A stretch of DNA of 34,450 bases from Saccoglossus kowalevskii (taxonomy: Eukaryota > Hemichordata > Enteropneusta > Harrimaniidae), in the NCBI RefSeq assembly GCF_000003605.2, contig NW_003153251.1, positions 114,190 to 148,639 of the forward strand, in the 5' to 3' direction. The translations under genes and the position numbers were made by a program. This document shows, in pieces, positions 33,334 through 34,450 of the stretch. The notes under the pieces are model-generated. The model was not told where the DNA came from. It searched no databases and saw only the letters and a list, made by a program, of their open reading frames with translations. Position 1 is the stretch's first letter. Every line of letters begins with the position of its first letter.

Positions 33334-34450
33334 CAGCTCAAAATAGCCTGTTGTGAAAGCGACCAGATGGAAAGACACAAGCAGCGTATAGCATTATAAC
33401 TATACCCATAGAAAGGCTGGTATTCATGATTCAATACGAACAATTTGGCTGATGATGTGTTTATTTTTTTCCGATTCATAAATAAATCTTCAAAAAACAT
33501 TTAACAGTACGTGAACAAAACCCCGAAAGGGTTATTTCACTTCCACGGCATGTAAATAAGCAACTTTATTTGTATTAATATTTGTAATATTTTTAGACCT
33601 ATGATTGTAAATGGTAAATTTGAAAACAGTAAACTATTAAATGTCATCGCGAGATTACATGCGACAGGGTTAAATATTATAAAAGAAATCATTCACGACA
33701 AACATCAAATAGCGATTTAAAGTGAAAATGTCAAAAATGCCACCCGATATATAGAATGACGTAAGCACAATTCATCTACGCTATTCATTTTCAGAAAGCA
33801 GAAATTTAAAATATACAGCAACAACATAAGACAACTTATATTGGAATGGAAATATTAGATACACCTGTTTACAAAAACATTCTTGTTGCAAGAAGTTCAA
33901 TAAATTCACAATAACCCTCAATAATATGCACTTAGGCACACAACGTATACAACATATTAAACACAGTGAGTACGATGTACGCAAGAATACAACCAACAAA
34001 GTGTATTATTATTTGGTTCACTCGAAGACGCCGAACTGAAACCGAACGCCAACAAACGCTGAGTGTACACATTCAGTAATGAAGTAAATATACGTGACTA
34101 ACACGCGTTCCTATCCACATGGCCACTGAGAAATTGAACACTTGTATTCCCTACGTCTATAAACGATAAATTTAGGCCACATGAAATCATGATTGCGTCT
34201 GTCACAAGGTTCCAAAATACATATGTAATTTCAGATCATAGTAATGTAATTATTGTAAAATTAATTCCATGAAGCATGCAAATTTGCAATGATAAATATA
34301 ACCTGGGCAGAATAATCCCAGCAACGAATTGTGTTGAGTATGTGGGACGTCGATTCCCCACTCAAAGTGAAATGCACGTACGTCTGCTAATGTTAAGTGG
34401 AGTAATAAGGACGCCACCAATGTTAACGAACCAACTAATTGCTTACTGAA

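Larger units (their letters stand above)
30690..34450. other. Flanking region, mostly without recognisable features
   Basis: Apart from the three weak candidates listed (signal-peptide ORF, retroelement scrap, mariner-like end) and a C-tract near 31,848-31,857, I see no gene. If it is the 5' side of the mosaic gene, its promoter is not identifiable. Confidence 0.4.

Overview
This window is animal nuclear DNA, not bacterial. Coding segments are short, bounded by AG/GT splice signals and separated by AT-rich introns of roughly 0.2-2 kb. No ribosome binding sites or operons are visible. The mosaic extracellular protein (TSP1, SRCR, CCP, EGF and C-type lectin modules), the caspase gene, the Tx1-type LINE, the Crypton-type recombinase remnant and the foldback/MITE debris fit an invertebrate, most likely an invertebrate deuterostome such as a hemichordate, echinoderm, tunicate or lancelet. 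I cannot fix the species from sequence alone.

Layout. 0-3.1 kb: intergenic, with three foldback/MITE-like repeats. 3.15-7.67 kb (+ strand): a gene reconstructed here as an untranslated first exon plus four coding exons, encoding a 405-residue protein with N-terminal leucine-rich repeats, a short basic linker and a complete caspase domain. 7.8-8.1 kb: a MITE-like element just downstream. 8.9-15.5 kb: a large repeat block. It has degenerate ~160-180 bp repeats on the left, then a foldback composite whose long inverted arms are built from sub-repeats, with a broken Tx1-type LINE near the middle. 15.7-16.2 kb: three copies of a 153-bp tandem repeat. 17.3-18.0 kb: the 3' end of a second, different LINE. 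18.1-18.4 kb: a truncated second copy of the MITE at 0.3 kb. 18.4-23.7 kb: AT-rich DNA with no recognisable gene and one long TA microsatellite.

23.76-30.69 kb (- strand): eight exons of a secreted or cell-surface mosaic protein, N to C: TSP1, a degenerate TSP1, SRCR split over two exons, TSP1, CCP, calcium-binding-type EGF, and C-type lectin. Every intron between these exons is phase 1 and each junction gives a sensible codon; the EGF motif DIDEC is created exactly at a splice junction. A Crypton/DUF3504 remnant on the opposite strand lies in the intron that divides the SRCR domain. 30.7-34.45 kb: a possible signal-peptide exon, a possible retroelement scrap and a mariner-like end, otherwise nothing recognisable.

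The most interesting item is the LRR-caspase fusion. It joins a recognition-type repeat module to a protease with executioner-like signatures, in place of the usual CARD or DED prodomain. The LRR exon sits between near-perfect 29-bp inverted repeats, and a third copy lies upstream of the main caspase exon. The neighbouring mosaic gene is notable for apparent paired loss of disulfide-forming cysteines in two of its modules. Both genes could belong to recognition or immune pathways, but that is inference.
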